Assembly (NCBI RefSeq): GCF_020991085.1
Contig: NZ_CP087719.1
Span: 3,306,001-3,370,000 of the forward strand
Source of the DNA: Roseomonas sp. OT10
Lineage (GTDB): Bacteria; Pseudomonadota; Alphaproteobacteria; Acetobacterales; Acetobacteraceae
DNA length: 64,000 bases
Direction of reading: 5' to 3'
Position numbers and translations under genes: made by a program. Below are positions 9,310-17,289 of this stretch, in pieces (positions within the stretch are counted from its first letter, which is position 1; the number at the start of each line of letters is the position of its first letter). Below the pieces are notes generated by a model, which worked only from the letters and a program-made list of their open reading frames with translations, was not told where the DNA came from and did no database searches.

Positions 9310-9319
9310 GGCGCCCGCG

Positions 9320-10030
9320 CTATCCGCCAGGCCGGACCAGGGAGCGGCGTGGCCGGCCGGAGGGGTCCCAGTTGGCATCGTCCAGCCAGGCAGCGATGGC
9401 CTCGCGCCGGGCCGGCCATTCATCCTCCAGGATGGAGAACCAGGCGGTGTCGCGGGAGCGGCCCTTGACCACCATCACGTTGCGCAGCGTGCCCTCGTAG
9501 GTGAAGCCCAGCCGGGCGGCGGCGGCGCGGGACGGCGCGTTCAGCGCGTTGCACTTCCAGGTCAGCCGCCGGTAGCCGAGATCGTCCATGGCGTGGCGCA
9601 TCAGCAGGAACATCGCCTCGGTGGCGGCGCGCGTGCGTTGCAGGCGCGGGCCGAACCAGATGTGCCCCAGCTCGATATGCGCGTTGGCCGGCTGGATCTC
9701 CATCAGCGTCAGCCAGCCGTCGGCCGTGCCGGTGCGGTGCTGGCGGACGGCCCAGGCCATCGGGTCGTGCTGGGTGGAGAAGGTCGCGACGTGGCGCCGC
9801 ATCGCCCCGGCATCGCTGAAGGGGCCGTAGCCGAGATAGGCCCAGGAACCGTCCGCGCCGCGGGTGGCCGCGAACAGCTCCTCCGAATGGCGCGGGTGCA
9901 GCGGCTCCAGGGTGACGGAGGCGCCGCGATGCGGCACCCGGGCCGGCAGCGGGCGAGGGGTGGAGTCCACCAGGGGCCCCACCGGCGGGCTGGTCGCCGG
10001 ATCGGCGGGCGGGACGTATCGGTCGCTCAT
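9320..10030 (-). CDS. GNAT-family N-acetyltransferase (RimJ/RimL type)
   Basis: A 236-residue acetyl-CoA-dependent acetyltransferase of the RimJ/RimL group. After a disordered Pro-rich stretch of ~35 residues come the family strands (GASVTLEPLHPRHSEELFAA), the substrate strand IELGHIWFGPRLQRTRAATE with the CoA-loop arginines, and the final NALNAPSRAAAARLGFTYEG segment. This branch acts on proteins or small amines; the target cannot be named. The start is ATG at 10028-10030 (MSDRYVPP); upstream open frame is unlike the family. It is monocistronic and converges with folE. Confidence 0.88.
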   Translation of the reverse strand: MSDRYVPPADPATSPPVGPLVDSTPRPLPARVPHRGASVTLEPLHPRHSEELFAATRGADGSWAYLGYGPFSDAGAMRRHVATFSTQHDPMAWAVRQHRTGTADGWLTLMEIQPANAHIELGHIWFGPRLQRTRAATEAMFLLMRHAMDDLGYRRLTWKCNALNAPSRAAAARLGFTYEGTLRNVMVVKGRSRDTAWFSILEDEWPARREAIAAWLDDANWDPSGRPRRSLVRPGG

Positions 10031-10250
10031 GCGGCCCAGGCTGGCGCCTTTGCGCGCCAGGTCCAAGGGGGTGTCCGGAACGGCCCCCGTCCCGCCGGCC
10101 CGGCACGGCGGCGCCATGCCGCCGGAACGGCCCGCGAGAACGGAGCCGCGCCGGGCGGCTGCCCTCCCCGCCGCCCCGACGCGGGCGCAGGGGTCCTTTC
10201 CCGCATCGCCTGTTGCACCTGCGAGAAATGATGCCCATAGCCGTTGCGCC

Positions 10251-11045
10251 ATGAACGCCCCCGCCCGCCCCAACACCGCCTTCTTCGAGCAGACGGTGCT
10301 GTCCGTGCATCACTGGACGGACCGGCTCTTCTCCTTCCGCACCACCCGCGACCCGGGCTTCCGCTTCCAGGCGGGGCAGTTCGCGATGATCGGCCTGATG
10401 GTCGAGGGGCGGCCGCTGCTGCGCGCCTATTCCATGGCCTCCGCCCCCTGGCAGGAGGAGCTGGAGTTCCTCTCGATCAAGGTGCAGGACGGTCCCCTCA
10501 CCTCCCGCCTCCAGCACCTGCAGGAGGGGGACACGCTGCTGGTCGGGCGCAAGGCGACCGGCACGCTGCTGCTCGACAACCTGCTGCCGGGGAAGACCCT
10601 GTGGTTCCTCTCCACCGGCACCGGCCTCGCGCCCTTCCTGTCGCTGATCCGCGAGCCGGAGGCCTATGACCGGTTCGACCGGATCGTGCTGTGCCACACG
10701 GTGCGCCAGGTGGCGGAGCTGGCCTGCCGCGACCTGATCGAGCGCGAGCTGCCGGAGCACGAGTTCCTGGGCGAGATGGTCCGCGAGAAGCTGGTCTACT
10801 ACCCCTCCGTTACGCGCGAGCCCTTCCGCCACCAGGGCCGCATCACCGACCTGATCGCCAGCGGCAAGGTCTTCGCCGATCTCGGCCTGCCGGCGATGTC
10901 GCCGGAGCATGACCGGGTGATGCTGTGCGGCAGCCCGGAGATGCTGGCGGACGCCAAGGTCCTGCTGGAAGGCCGCGGCTTCGTCGAGGGCAGCCAGCAC
11001 GCGGCCGGCCACTACGTCATCGAGAAGGCCTTCGTCGAGAAGTAG
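10251..11045 (+). CDS. fpr: Ferredoxin/flavodoxin-NADP+ reductase
   Basis: A 264-residue bacterial FNR that passes electrons between NADPH and ferredoxin or flavodoxin. It has the FAD-binding RAYSMAS (58-64), the pyrophosphate-binding STGTGLAPFLSLI (121-133), the NADP region VMLCGSPEML and the characteristic C-terminus ending FVEK, typical of the bacterial plant-like subclass. The start is ATG at 10251. Its last 29 bases overlap the 3' end of the converging membrane-protein gene. In related bacteria it feeds reducing power to iron-sulfur and oxidative-stress functions; nothing adjacent specifies a partner. Confidence 0.95.
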   Translation: MNAPARPNTAFFEQTVLSVHHWTDRLFSFRTTRDPGFRFQAGQFAMIGLMVEGRPLLRAYSMASAPWQEELEFLSIKVQDGPLTSRLQHLQEGDTLLVGRKATGTLLLDNLLPGKTLWFLSTGTGLAPFLSLIREPEAYDRFDRIVLCHTVRQVAELACRDLIERELPEHEFLGEMVREKLVYYPSVTREPFRHQGRITDLIASGKVFADLGLPAMSPEHDRVMLCGSPEMLADAKVLLEGRGFVEGSQHAAGHYVIEKAFVEK

Positions 11046-12540
11046 CCGGCCCCGCGGCGGCCCGGCGCCGGGCCAGGACACCCGGCAGCAGCACCAGCAC
11101 CCCCGCCCCCAGGCCCAGCGCCCCCGCCGCCGCGCCGCTGCCCAGCCCGTGCAGCCGCGCCGCCACCCGCTGCCGCGCGATCGCCGGGCGCAGGTCGAGC
11201 AGCCCGGCCAGCGGCCCGTCCTCCGCCGGGGGGGCGGCCAGCAGGCGCTGCGCCTCCGCTTTGTCCCATAGCCCGGCCTGCGGCAGCGCCAGGGTCAGCC
11301 GGGCCGCCTCCGCCACCGCCTCGCGCGTTCCACCCCAGCGCAGCAGGTCCACCCCGTTGCGCTCCGCCGCGGCCAGCCAGGCGACCGCCACCAGCAGCCC
11401 CGCCAGCATGGCCGCCGCCGCCTGCCGTGGCGGCGGCGGTCGACCCCAGGCCAGCAGCGCCAGCACGGGCCCCAGCCCGGCCGCGGCGACCGCCCCCGCC
11501 CATTCGGCGAAGGCCAGCACCCCGCCCCCGGTCACGAAGGCGAGCACCATCCCCGGCGGGACCAGGAGGAGGGCCATCCGGCGTCCACCGGCCAGCCGGG
11601 CGACGCCCCGCATCGCGGCGCAGGCCCCCGCCAGCGCGCCGGCCAGGGCCAGGACGGTGAAGGGCCAGGGCAGCCCCGCGATTTGCGGCGCCGCCAGGGC
11701 CAGGGCGTCCGGGTGCAGGATCAGCTCGCCCGTCCCCAGCCGCCCGTCGCCGTCGACATCCACCGGCTCCGCCCAGGGATGGCCGCGCGCCCCGTCCAGG
11801 CGCCAGGCCTCGATCCAGGCCGGCAGGGGGGCGATGGCCGCCCCCTCCAGCCGTCGCAGCTCCCCTGCCCCCACCATGGCGGCGGCCAGCCCGCCCAGGA
11901 GCACGGCCGCCAGCAGCCGGCGCGGCCCGCGGCCATGCCCTTCGCCTGCCTGAGGGCCGGCCGGCGCCAGGATCGCCGCGCCGAGCGCCGCGATCAGCCC
12001 GGCCAGGAGGCCGGAGGACAGCTCCGGCGCGGCCGGCGGACGCAGCAGGGCGGATGGGGCGGGCCAGGACCATCCCCCCGCGACGGCCAGGAAGGGCAAC
12101 GGCAGCACCGCCGCTGCCAGCAGCAGCCAGCCGCCGCGCCGGGCCATCGGCATGCCGGCGAGCAGGAGCAGGGCACCCAGCGGCAGCCCCCAGAGCAGGC
12201 GGGAGGTTTCGAGCGCCCGCTGCACCGCCAGCGCGGCCACGGAGACGAGGCCGGCCGTCAGGAAGAGCGCGGCGACGGCCCGCACCAGCCAGGCCGCGCG
12301 GGCGGCCGGCGCGCCGCAGCCTTGCGCCAGCCGGGCCGGCCAGCCCGCGGGCCAGCCGCGCCGGGACAGGCCGGCCAGCCACAGCCCGGCGCACCAGCCG
12401 AGCGGCAGGACCCATCCGCCGGGATCGGAGAGGGCGAGGGCCCCGCCCAGGCCGACGAAGGCCAGCGCCGCCATCCAGCCGGGCACGGCGGCCGCACCAC
12501 CGGCCGGGGGAGAGGCGCCTCCTGGGGTAGCGGCGGTCAT
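11017..12540 (-). CDS. Divergent sodium:solute symporter-like membrane protein
   Basis: A 507-residue, strongly hydrophobic protein with perhaps ten membrane segments. The most informative part is residues 260-307: an EF-hand-like loop DVDGDGRLGTGEL (261-273), then LILHPDALALAAPQIAGLPW and LALAGALAGACAAM. This mirrors the acetate/actP-like (VC_2705-type) symporters, which have NGDG...EL followed by PEIAGLP and GGLAAALSTA. The expected STA-type sodium-site segment is replaced by GACAAMRG, and the protein is shorter than the usual ~550-600. It may therefore be a degenerate paralogue or a sensor-like derivative. It is divergent from the MHS transporter and propionyl-CoA synthetase region. Identification is by eye; a wholly unknown membrane family is possible. 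Confidence 0.55.
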   Translation of the reverse strand: MTAATPGGASPPAGGAAAVPGWMAALAFVGLGGALALSDPGGWVLPLGWCAGLWLAGLSRRGWPAGWPARLAQGCGAPAARAAWLVRAVAALFLTAGLVSVAALAVQRALETSRLLWGLPLGALLLLAGMPMARRGGWLLLAAAVLPLPFLAVAGGWSWPAPSALLRPPAAPELSSGLLAGLIAALGAAILAPAGPQAGEGHGRGPRRLLAAVLLGGLAAAMVGAGELRRLEGAAIAPLPAWIEAWRLDGARGHPWAEPVDVDGDGRLGTGELILHPDALALAAPQIAGLPWPFTVLALAGALAGACAAMRGVARLAGGRRMALLLVPPGMVLAFVTGGGVLAFAEWAGAVAAAGLGPVLALLAWGRPPPPRQAAAAMLAGLLVAVAWLAAAERNGVDLLRWGGTREAVAEAARLTLALPQAGLWDKAEAQRLLAAPPAEDGPLAGLLDLRPAIARQRVAARLHGLGSGAAAGALGLGAGVLVLLPGVLARRRAAAGPATSRRRPSR

Positions 12541-12739
12541 CGGCGGCGGCGTCCCTCGGCTGCCGCACCGCTTTCGCATCGGGGCGGGGCGGGGGGAATG
12601 CCCCGGCCCGGGGAAGTTGGGAGAATCCCCTTCCACGCTGCGGCACGTCCGGGCAGGCTGCTCCGCAAGGCGAGCGGCAAGCCCCGCCGAGACACGAGGA
12701 AGCAACCCGGCCCGAGCGGCCATCTGGGAACCAAGGACG

Positions 12740-14443
12740 ATGAGCAGCACCCGCGCGACCACCGCGCCGCCAGGGACACGGGCGGCTCACCCGCCCATGA
12801 CGCGGGAGGAGCGGAAGGTCATCCTGGCCTCCTCCCTCGGCACCGTCTTCGAGTGGTACGACTTCTACCTCTACGGCAGCCTCGCCGCCATCATCGCGGT
12901 GAAGTTCTTCAGCCAGTTCGACGAGACCACCCGCAACATCTTCGCGCTGCTGGCCTTCGCCGCCGGCTTCCTGGTGCGGCCCTTCGGCGCGCTGGTCTTC
13001 GGCCGGCTCGGCGACCTGGTGGGGCGGAAGTACACCTTCCTCGTCACCATCCTGATCATGGGCATCTCCACCTTCGTCGTCGGCATCCTGCCCACCTCCG
13101 ACAGCATCGGCCTCGCCGCCCCCGTCATCCTGATCCTCCTGCGCTGCCTCCAGGGGCTGGCGCTGGGCGGGGAGTACGGCGGCGCCGCGACCTACGTGGC
13201 GGAGCACTCGCCCAACGGCCGGCGCGGCTTCTACACCTCCTTCATCCAGATCACGGCGACGGCGGGCCTGTTCCTCTCGCTGCTGGTGATCCTCTTCACC
13301 CAGCTCGCCCTGGGCGACGCCGCCTTCCGCGACTGGGGCTGGCGCATTCCCTTCCTGGTCTCCATCGCGCTGCTCGGCGTCTCCGTCTGGATCCGGCTGC
13401 AGATGCAGGAGAGCCCCGCCTTCCAGAAGATGAAGGACGAGGGCACGGGCTCCAAGGCGCCGCTGTCGGAAGCCTTCGGCCAGTGGAAGAACGCGAAGAT
13501 CGCGCTGCTCGCGCTGCTGGGCCTCGTCGCCGGCCAGGCGGTGGTCTGGTACACGGGCCAGTTCTACGCCCTGTTCTTCATGGGCTCGGTGCTGAAGGTC
13601 GATGCCTATACGACCAACCTGCTGATCGCCTGGTCGCTGCTGCTGGGCTCGGGCGGCTTCGTCCTCTTCGGCTGGCTCTCCGACAAGATCGGCCGCAAGC
13701 CGATCATCCTGGGCGGCTGCCTGATCGCCGCGCTGACCTACTTCCCCCTCTTCAAGCTGATGAGCGCGGAGGCCAACCCGGCGCTGCACGCCGCCCACAC
13801 CAACATCCCCGTGGTGGTGCACGCCGACACCAGCACCTGCTCCTTCCAGTTCAACCCGACGGGCACGGCGCGCTTCACCCAGCCCTGCGACATCGCCAAG
13901 GCGGCGCTCGCGCGGGCCTCGGTCAACTATCGGGTCGAGAGCGCGCCGGCGGGCTCGCCCACCACGGTGACCATCGCGGGCGGGGCGCCGATCACCGCCG
14001 GGACGCCGGAATTCGCGGCGCAGCTCGGCGCGGCGCTGACGGCGGCGGGCTATCCGGCGGCGTCGAACCCGACGGTGGTGAAGATCGCGCACCCCTTCGA
14101 CATCTTCCGCGAGCAGCCGGCGGTGCTGATCGGCATCCTGACGATCCTGGTGATCTACGTCACCATGGTCTACGGCCCGATCGCCGCCGCGCTGGTGGAG
14201 CTGTTCCCGACCCGCATCCGCTACACCTCCATGTCGCTGCCCTATCACATCGGCAACGGCTGGTTCGGCGGGCTGCTGCCGGCGACGGCCTTCGCGATGA
14301 TCGCGCAGACGGGCGACGTGTATTACGGCCTCTGGTACCCGATCGTGATCGCCCTGATGACGGTGGTGATCGGGGCGCTGTTCGTCCCGGAGACCAAGGA
14401 CCGCGACATCTTCGCCGACGACCTCGGCGTGGGACGCCGCTGA
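12740..14443 (+). CDS. MHS-family MFS transporter
   Basis: A 567-residue metabolite:H+ symporter of the major facilitator superfamily. Twelve helices are expected; MFS motif A is seen as GRLGDLVGRKY (88-98) and its second-half copy as GWLSDKIGRKP (311-321), and WYDFYLYG (39-46) is the MHS signature. An unusual polar insertion of ~110 residues (about 343-455) lies between two late helices and includes Cys367 and Cys383. The start is ATG at 12740 after AAGGACG. It ends in a strong terminator and precedes prpE, so a short carboxylate such as propionate or acetate is a reasonable but unproven substrate. Confidence 0.92.
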   Translation: MSSTRATTAPPGTRAAHPPMTREERKVILASSLGTVFEWYDFYLYGSLAAIIAVKFFSQFDETTRNIFALLAFAAGFLVRPFGALVFGRLGDLVGRKYTFLVTILIMGISTFVVGILPTSDSIGLAAPVILILLRCLQGLALGGEYGGAATYVAEHSPNGRRGFYTSFIQITATAGLFLSLLVILFTQLALGDAAFRDWGWRIPFLVSIALLGVSVWIRLQMQESPAFQKMKDEGTGSKAPLSEAFGQWKNAKIALLALLGLVAGQAVVWYTGQFYALFFMGSVLKVDAYTTNLLIAWSLLLGSGGFVLFGWLSDKIGRKPIILGGCLIAALTYFPLFKLMSAEANPALHAAHTNIPVVVHADTSTCSFQFNPTGTARFTQPCDIAKAALARASVNYRVESAPAGSPTTVTIAGGAPITAGTPEFAAQLGAALTAAGYPAASNPTVVKIAHPFDIFREQPAVLIGILTILVIYVTMVYGPIAAALVELFPTRIRYTSMSLPYHIGNGWFGGLLPATAFAMIAQTGDVYYGLWYPIVIALMTVVIGALFVPETKDRDIFADDLGVGRR

Positions 14444-14480
14444 GCCGCCGCCCCCTCCGCACCGGAGGGAATGCGGGCCG

Positions 14481-14513
14481 GGCGCCGGGGGACCATCCCC
14501 CGGCGCCTTTTTT
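14481..14513 (+). terminator. Strong intrinsic terminator after the MHS transporter
   Basis: A perfect 11-bp GC stem (GGCGCCGGGGG paired with CCCCCGGCGCC), extended by an A-T pair to a 3-base loop, is followed directly by six T residues. It is the best rho-independent terminator in the window and separates the transporter from prpE. Confidence 0.92.
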
Positions 14514-14587
14514 CCTGTGGGACGGACGGCCCTTGCCTTTGCCGCCCGACTTGCCACCCTGCCCCGGAAAGGGTGGGGAGACGGATC

Positions 14588-16486
14588 ATGGCGGGCGAAG
14601 CCGGCGGCTACGAGGCCGCCTATGCCGGATGGCGGAGCGACCCGGAGGGCTGGTGGCTGCGCGCCGCGCGCGGCATCGACTGGCAGACCCCGCCCGCCCG
14701 CGCCTTCGACCCTGACCAGGGCGCCTATGGCCGCTGGTTCCCGGACGGGCGGCTGAGCCTCTGCCACAACGCGCTGGACCGGCACGTGGCCGCCGGGCGC
14801 GGGGCGCAGCCAGCGCTGATCCACGACAGCCCCGTCACGGGAAGCGTGACCACCCTCACCTACGCGCAGCTCCTGGCGCGGGTGGAGCGGCTGGCCGGGG
14901 CGCTCGCCGCGCGCGGGGTCGGCCAGGGCGACCGGGTGGTGGTCTACATGCCGATGGTGCCGGAGGCGGCCATCGCCATGCTGGCCTGCGCGCGGCTGGG
15001 CGCGATCCATTCCGTCGTCTTCGGCGGCTTCGCGGCGGCGGAGCTGGCGGCGCGCATCGCCGATGCGAAGCCGCGCGCGATCCTCGCCGCCTCCTGCGGG
15101 ATCGAGGCGGGGCGGATCGTCCCCTACAAGCCGCTGCTGGACGCGGCGCTGGGCCTGTCGCCGCACCGGCCGGAGTTCTGCCTCATCCTGCAACGGCCGC
15201 AGCATCCCTGCGCGCTGACGCCGGGCCTGGATGCCGACTGGGCGGAGGCCGAGGCGGCCGCCGCGCCGCATCCCTGCGTGACCGTGGCGGCGACCGACCC
15301 GCTCTACATCCTCTACACCTCCGGCACGACCGGGAAGCCCAAGGGGGTGGTGCGCGACACGGGCGGCTATGCGGTCGCGCTGCACGCCTCCATGGGCATG
15401 ATCTACGGGCTCGGAGCCGGCGACGTGATGTTCACCGCCTCCGATGTCGGCTGGGTGGTGGGGCATTCCTACATCGTCTACGCCCCTCTCCTCGCCGGCT
15501 GCACCACCGTGATGTACGAGGGCAAGCCCGTCGGCACGCCCGATGCCGGCGCCTTCTGGCGCGTCTGCGCGCAGCATGGCGTCAAGGCGATGTTCACCGC
15601 CCCCACCGCGATCCGTGCGATCAAGAAGGAGGACCCGCAGGGCGCGCTGCTGGCCCGCCACGACCTCTCGCGGCTGGAGGCGCTGTTCCTGGCCGGCGAG
15701 CGCTGCGACCCCGACACGGCGGTCTGGGCGGCCGACCTCCTCGGCAAGCCGGTGATCGACCACTGGTGGCAGACGGAGACCGGCTGGCCGATCACCGCGA
15801 ACTTCCGCGGCCTGGGCCTGTTCCCCACCAAGCCCGGCTCGGGCGGCCGCCCCTCCCCCGGCTACGACGTCGTGGCGCTGGACGAGCAGGGGCAGGACCT
15901 GCCGCGCGGCCGGATCGGGGCGCTGGCCATCCGCCTGCCGATGCCGCCGGGCTGCCTGCCGACGCTCTGGGGCGACGAGGAGCGCTTCCGCGCCTCCTAC
16001 CTCGCCACCTTCCCCGGCTTCTACGAGACGGGCGATGCGGGGATGGTGGATGCGGAGGGCGATGTCTGGGTGATGTCGCGCACGGACGACATCATCAACA
16101 CCGCCGGCCACCGCCTCTCCACGGGCGCGATGGAGGAGGTGCTGGCCTCCCACCCCGCCGTCGCGGAATGCGCCGTGGTGGGGGTGCGCGACAGCCTGAA
16201 GGGCCAGGTGCCGCTGGGGCTGGTGGTGCTGAAATCCGGCGTGGACACGACCGAGAAGGTGCTCTCCGCCGAGCTGGTGGCGATGGTGCGCGAGCGCATC
16301 GGGCCGGTCGCGGCCTTCAAGGAGGCGCGGGTGGTGGCGCGCCTGCCGAAGACGCGCTCGGGGAAGATCCTGCGCGCGACCATCCGCAAGATCGCCGATG
16401 GCGACGACTGGGCCATGCCGGCGACGATCGACGACCCGCTGAGCCTGGAGGAGATCGCGGACGTGCTGCGGTCGGCGGAGCGCTGA
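14588..16486 (+). CDS. prpE: Propionyl-CoA synthetase (acyl-adenylate forming)
   Basis: A 632-residue ligase making propionyl-CoA (or acetyl-CoA) from acid, ATP and CoA. The N-terminal cap and ATP loop YTSGTTGKPKG (243-253), core motif DHWWQTETG, YETGD hinge region and the near-terminal catalytic Lys593 (TRSGKILR) are all present. The lysine is the site that is commonly acetylated to switch these enzymes off. The combination VRDTGGYAVALH and WWQTETGWPI is characteristic of PrpE rather than Acs. ATG at 14588 lies behind GGGGAGACGGATC. A crotonase and another CoA ligase follow, each nearly contiguous, so an acyl-CoA operon is likely. Confidence 0.92.
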   Translation: MAGEAGGYEAAYAGWRSDPEGWWLRAARGIDWQTPPARAFDPDQGAYGRWFPDGRLSLCHNALDRHVAAGRGAQPALIHDSPVTGSVTTLTYAQLLARVERLAGALAARGVGQGDRVVVYMPMVPEAAIAMLACARLGAIHSVVFGGFAAAELAARIADAKPRAILAASCGIEAGRIVPYKPLLDAALGLSPHRPEFCLILQRPQHPCALTPGLDADWAEAEAAAAPHPCVTVAATDPLYILYTSGTTGKPKGVVRDTGGYAVALHASMGMIYGLGAGDVMFTASDVGWVVGHSYIVYAPLLAGCTTVMYEGKPVGTPDAGAFWRVCAQHGVKAMFTAPTAIRAIKKEDPQGALLARHDLSRLEALFLAGERCDPDTAVWAADLLGKPVIDHWWQTETGWPITANFRGLGLFPTKPGSGGRPSPGYDVVALDEQGQDLPRGRIGALAIRLPMPPGCLPTLWGDEERFRASYLATFPGFYETGDAGMVDAEGDVWVMSRTDDIINTAGHRLSTGAMEEVLASHPAVAECAVVGVRDSLKGQVPLGLVVLKSGVDTTEKVLSAELVAMVRERIGPVAAFKEARVVARLPKTRSGKILRATIRKIADGDDWAMPATIDDPLSLEEIADVLRSAER

Positions 16487-16488
16487 GC

Positions 16489-17289
16489 GTGGACGCCGCC
16501 ACCCCCGTCCTGCTGCGCGACGACGCGGACGGCGTCACGACCCTGACGCTGAACCGCCCCGCCGCGCGCAACGGACTCTCCCTCGCCCTGCTCGGCCGGT
16601 TGCGCGAGGAGCTGGCCGGTCTCGCGGCCGATGATGCCGTGCGCTGCGTGATCGTCGCCGCCAACGGCCCCGCCTTCTGCGCCGGGCACGATCTGAAGGA
16701 GATCGCGGCGCATTTCGCCGATGCCGATGGCGGGCGCGGCGTCTTCGCGGAGACGATGGAGGCCTGCGCCCGGGTGATGACGGCGATCCCCGCCCTGCCG
16801 CAGCCGGTGATCGCCGCCGTGGAGGGCGTCGCGACCGCGGCGGGCTGCCAGCTCGTCGCCGCCTGCGACCTCGCCGTGGCGGGGCAGGCCGCGCGCTTCT
16901 GCACGCCGGGGGTGGAGATCGGCCTGTTCTGCTCGACCCCGGCGGTGGCGCTCTCCCGCGCCGTGCCGCGCAAGGCGGCGATGGAGATGCTGCTGACCGG
17001 AGAGATGATCGGAGCCGCCGAGGCGCATCGCCTCGGGCTGGTCAACCGGGTGGTCTCGGCCGGCGAGGCGCTGTCGGCGGCCCGTGCCCTGGCCGGGGGA
17101 ATCGCCGCGCGCTCCGCCGTCGCCATCCGCCTGGGCAAGCGCGGCTTCGTGCGGCAATACGGGGCCCCTCTGGAGGAGGCGTATCGCATGGCGTCCGAGA
17201 CGATGGTCGAGAACCTTCTGGCGCAGGACGCGGCGGAGGGGATCGGCGCCTTCCTGGGCAAGCGACCCCCCGTCTGGAGCCACCGCTGA
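16489..17289 (+). CDS. Enoyl-CoA hydratase/isomerase-family protein
   Basis: A 266-residue crotonase-fold protein beginning at GTG 16489, two bases after prpE. It has the CoA-binding oxyanion motifs AFCAGHDLKEI (63-73) and VEGVATAAGCQLVAACDLA (111-129). At the position of the first catalytic glutamate of classical hydratases it has Gln121; the second (in GVEIGLF) seems retained. This pattern resembles ECHDC3-like members and argues against ordinary hydratase activity. Its stop overlaps the next gene's ATG (TGATG). The role is probably in the same acyl-CoA pathway as its neighbours, but the reaction is unknown. Confidence 0.88.
   Translation: MDAATPVLLRDDADGVTTLTLNRPAARNGLSLALLGRLREELAGLAADDAVRCVIVAANGPAFCAGHDLKEIAAHFADADGGRGVFAETMEACARVMTAIPALPQPVIAAVEGVATAAGCQLVAACDLAVAGQAARFCTPGVEIGLFCSTPAVALSRAVPRKAAMEMLLTGEMIGAAEAHRLGLVNRVVSAGEALSAARALAGGIAARSAVAIRLGKRGFVRQYGAPLEEAYRMASETMVENLLAQDAAEGIGAFLGKRPPVWSHR

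Noticed and set aside
12152-12739. N-terminal extension of the MHS transporter frame
   Set aside because: The 196 extra residues are Arg/Pro/Ser-rich, run antisense to the symporter-like gene, and precede a well-placed ATG at 12740 that gives a normal MHS start.
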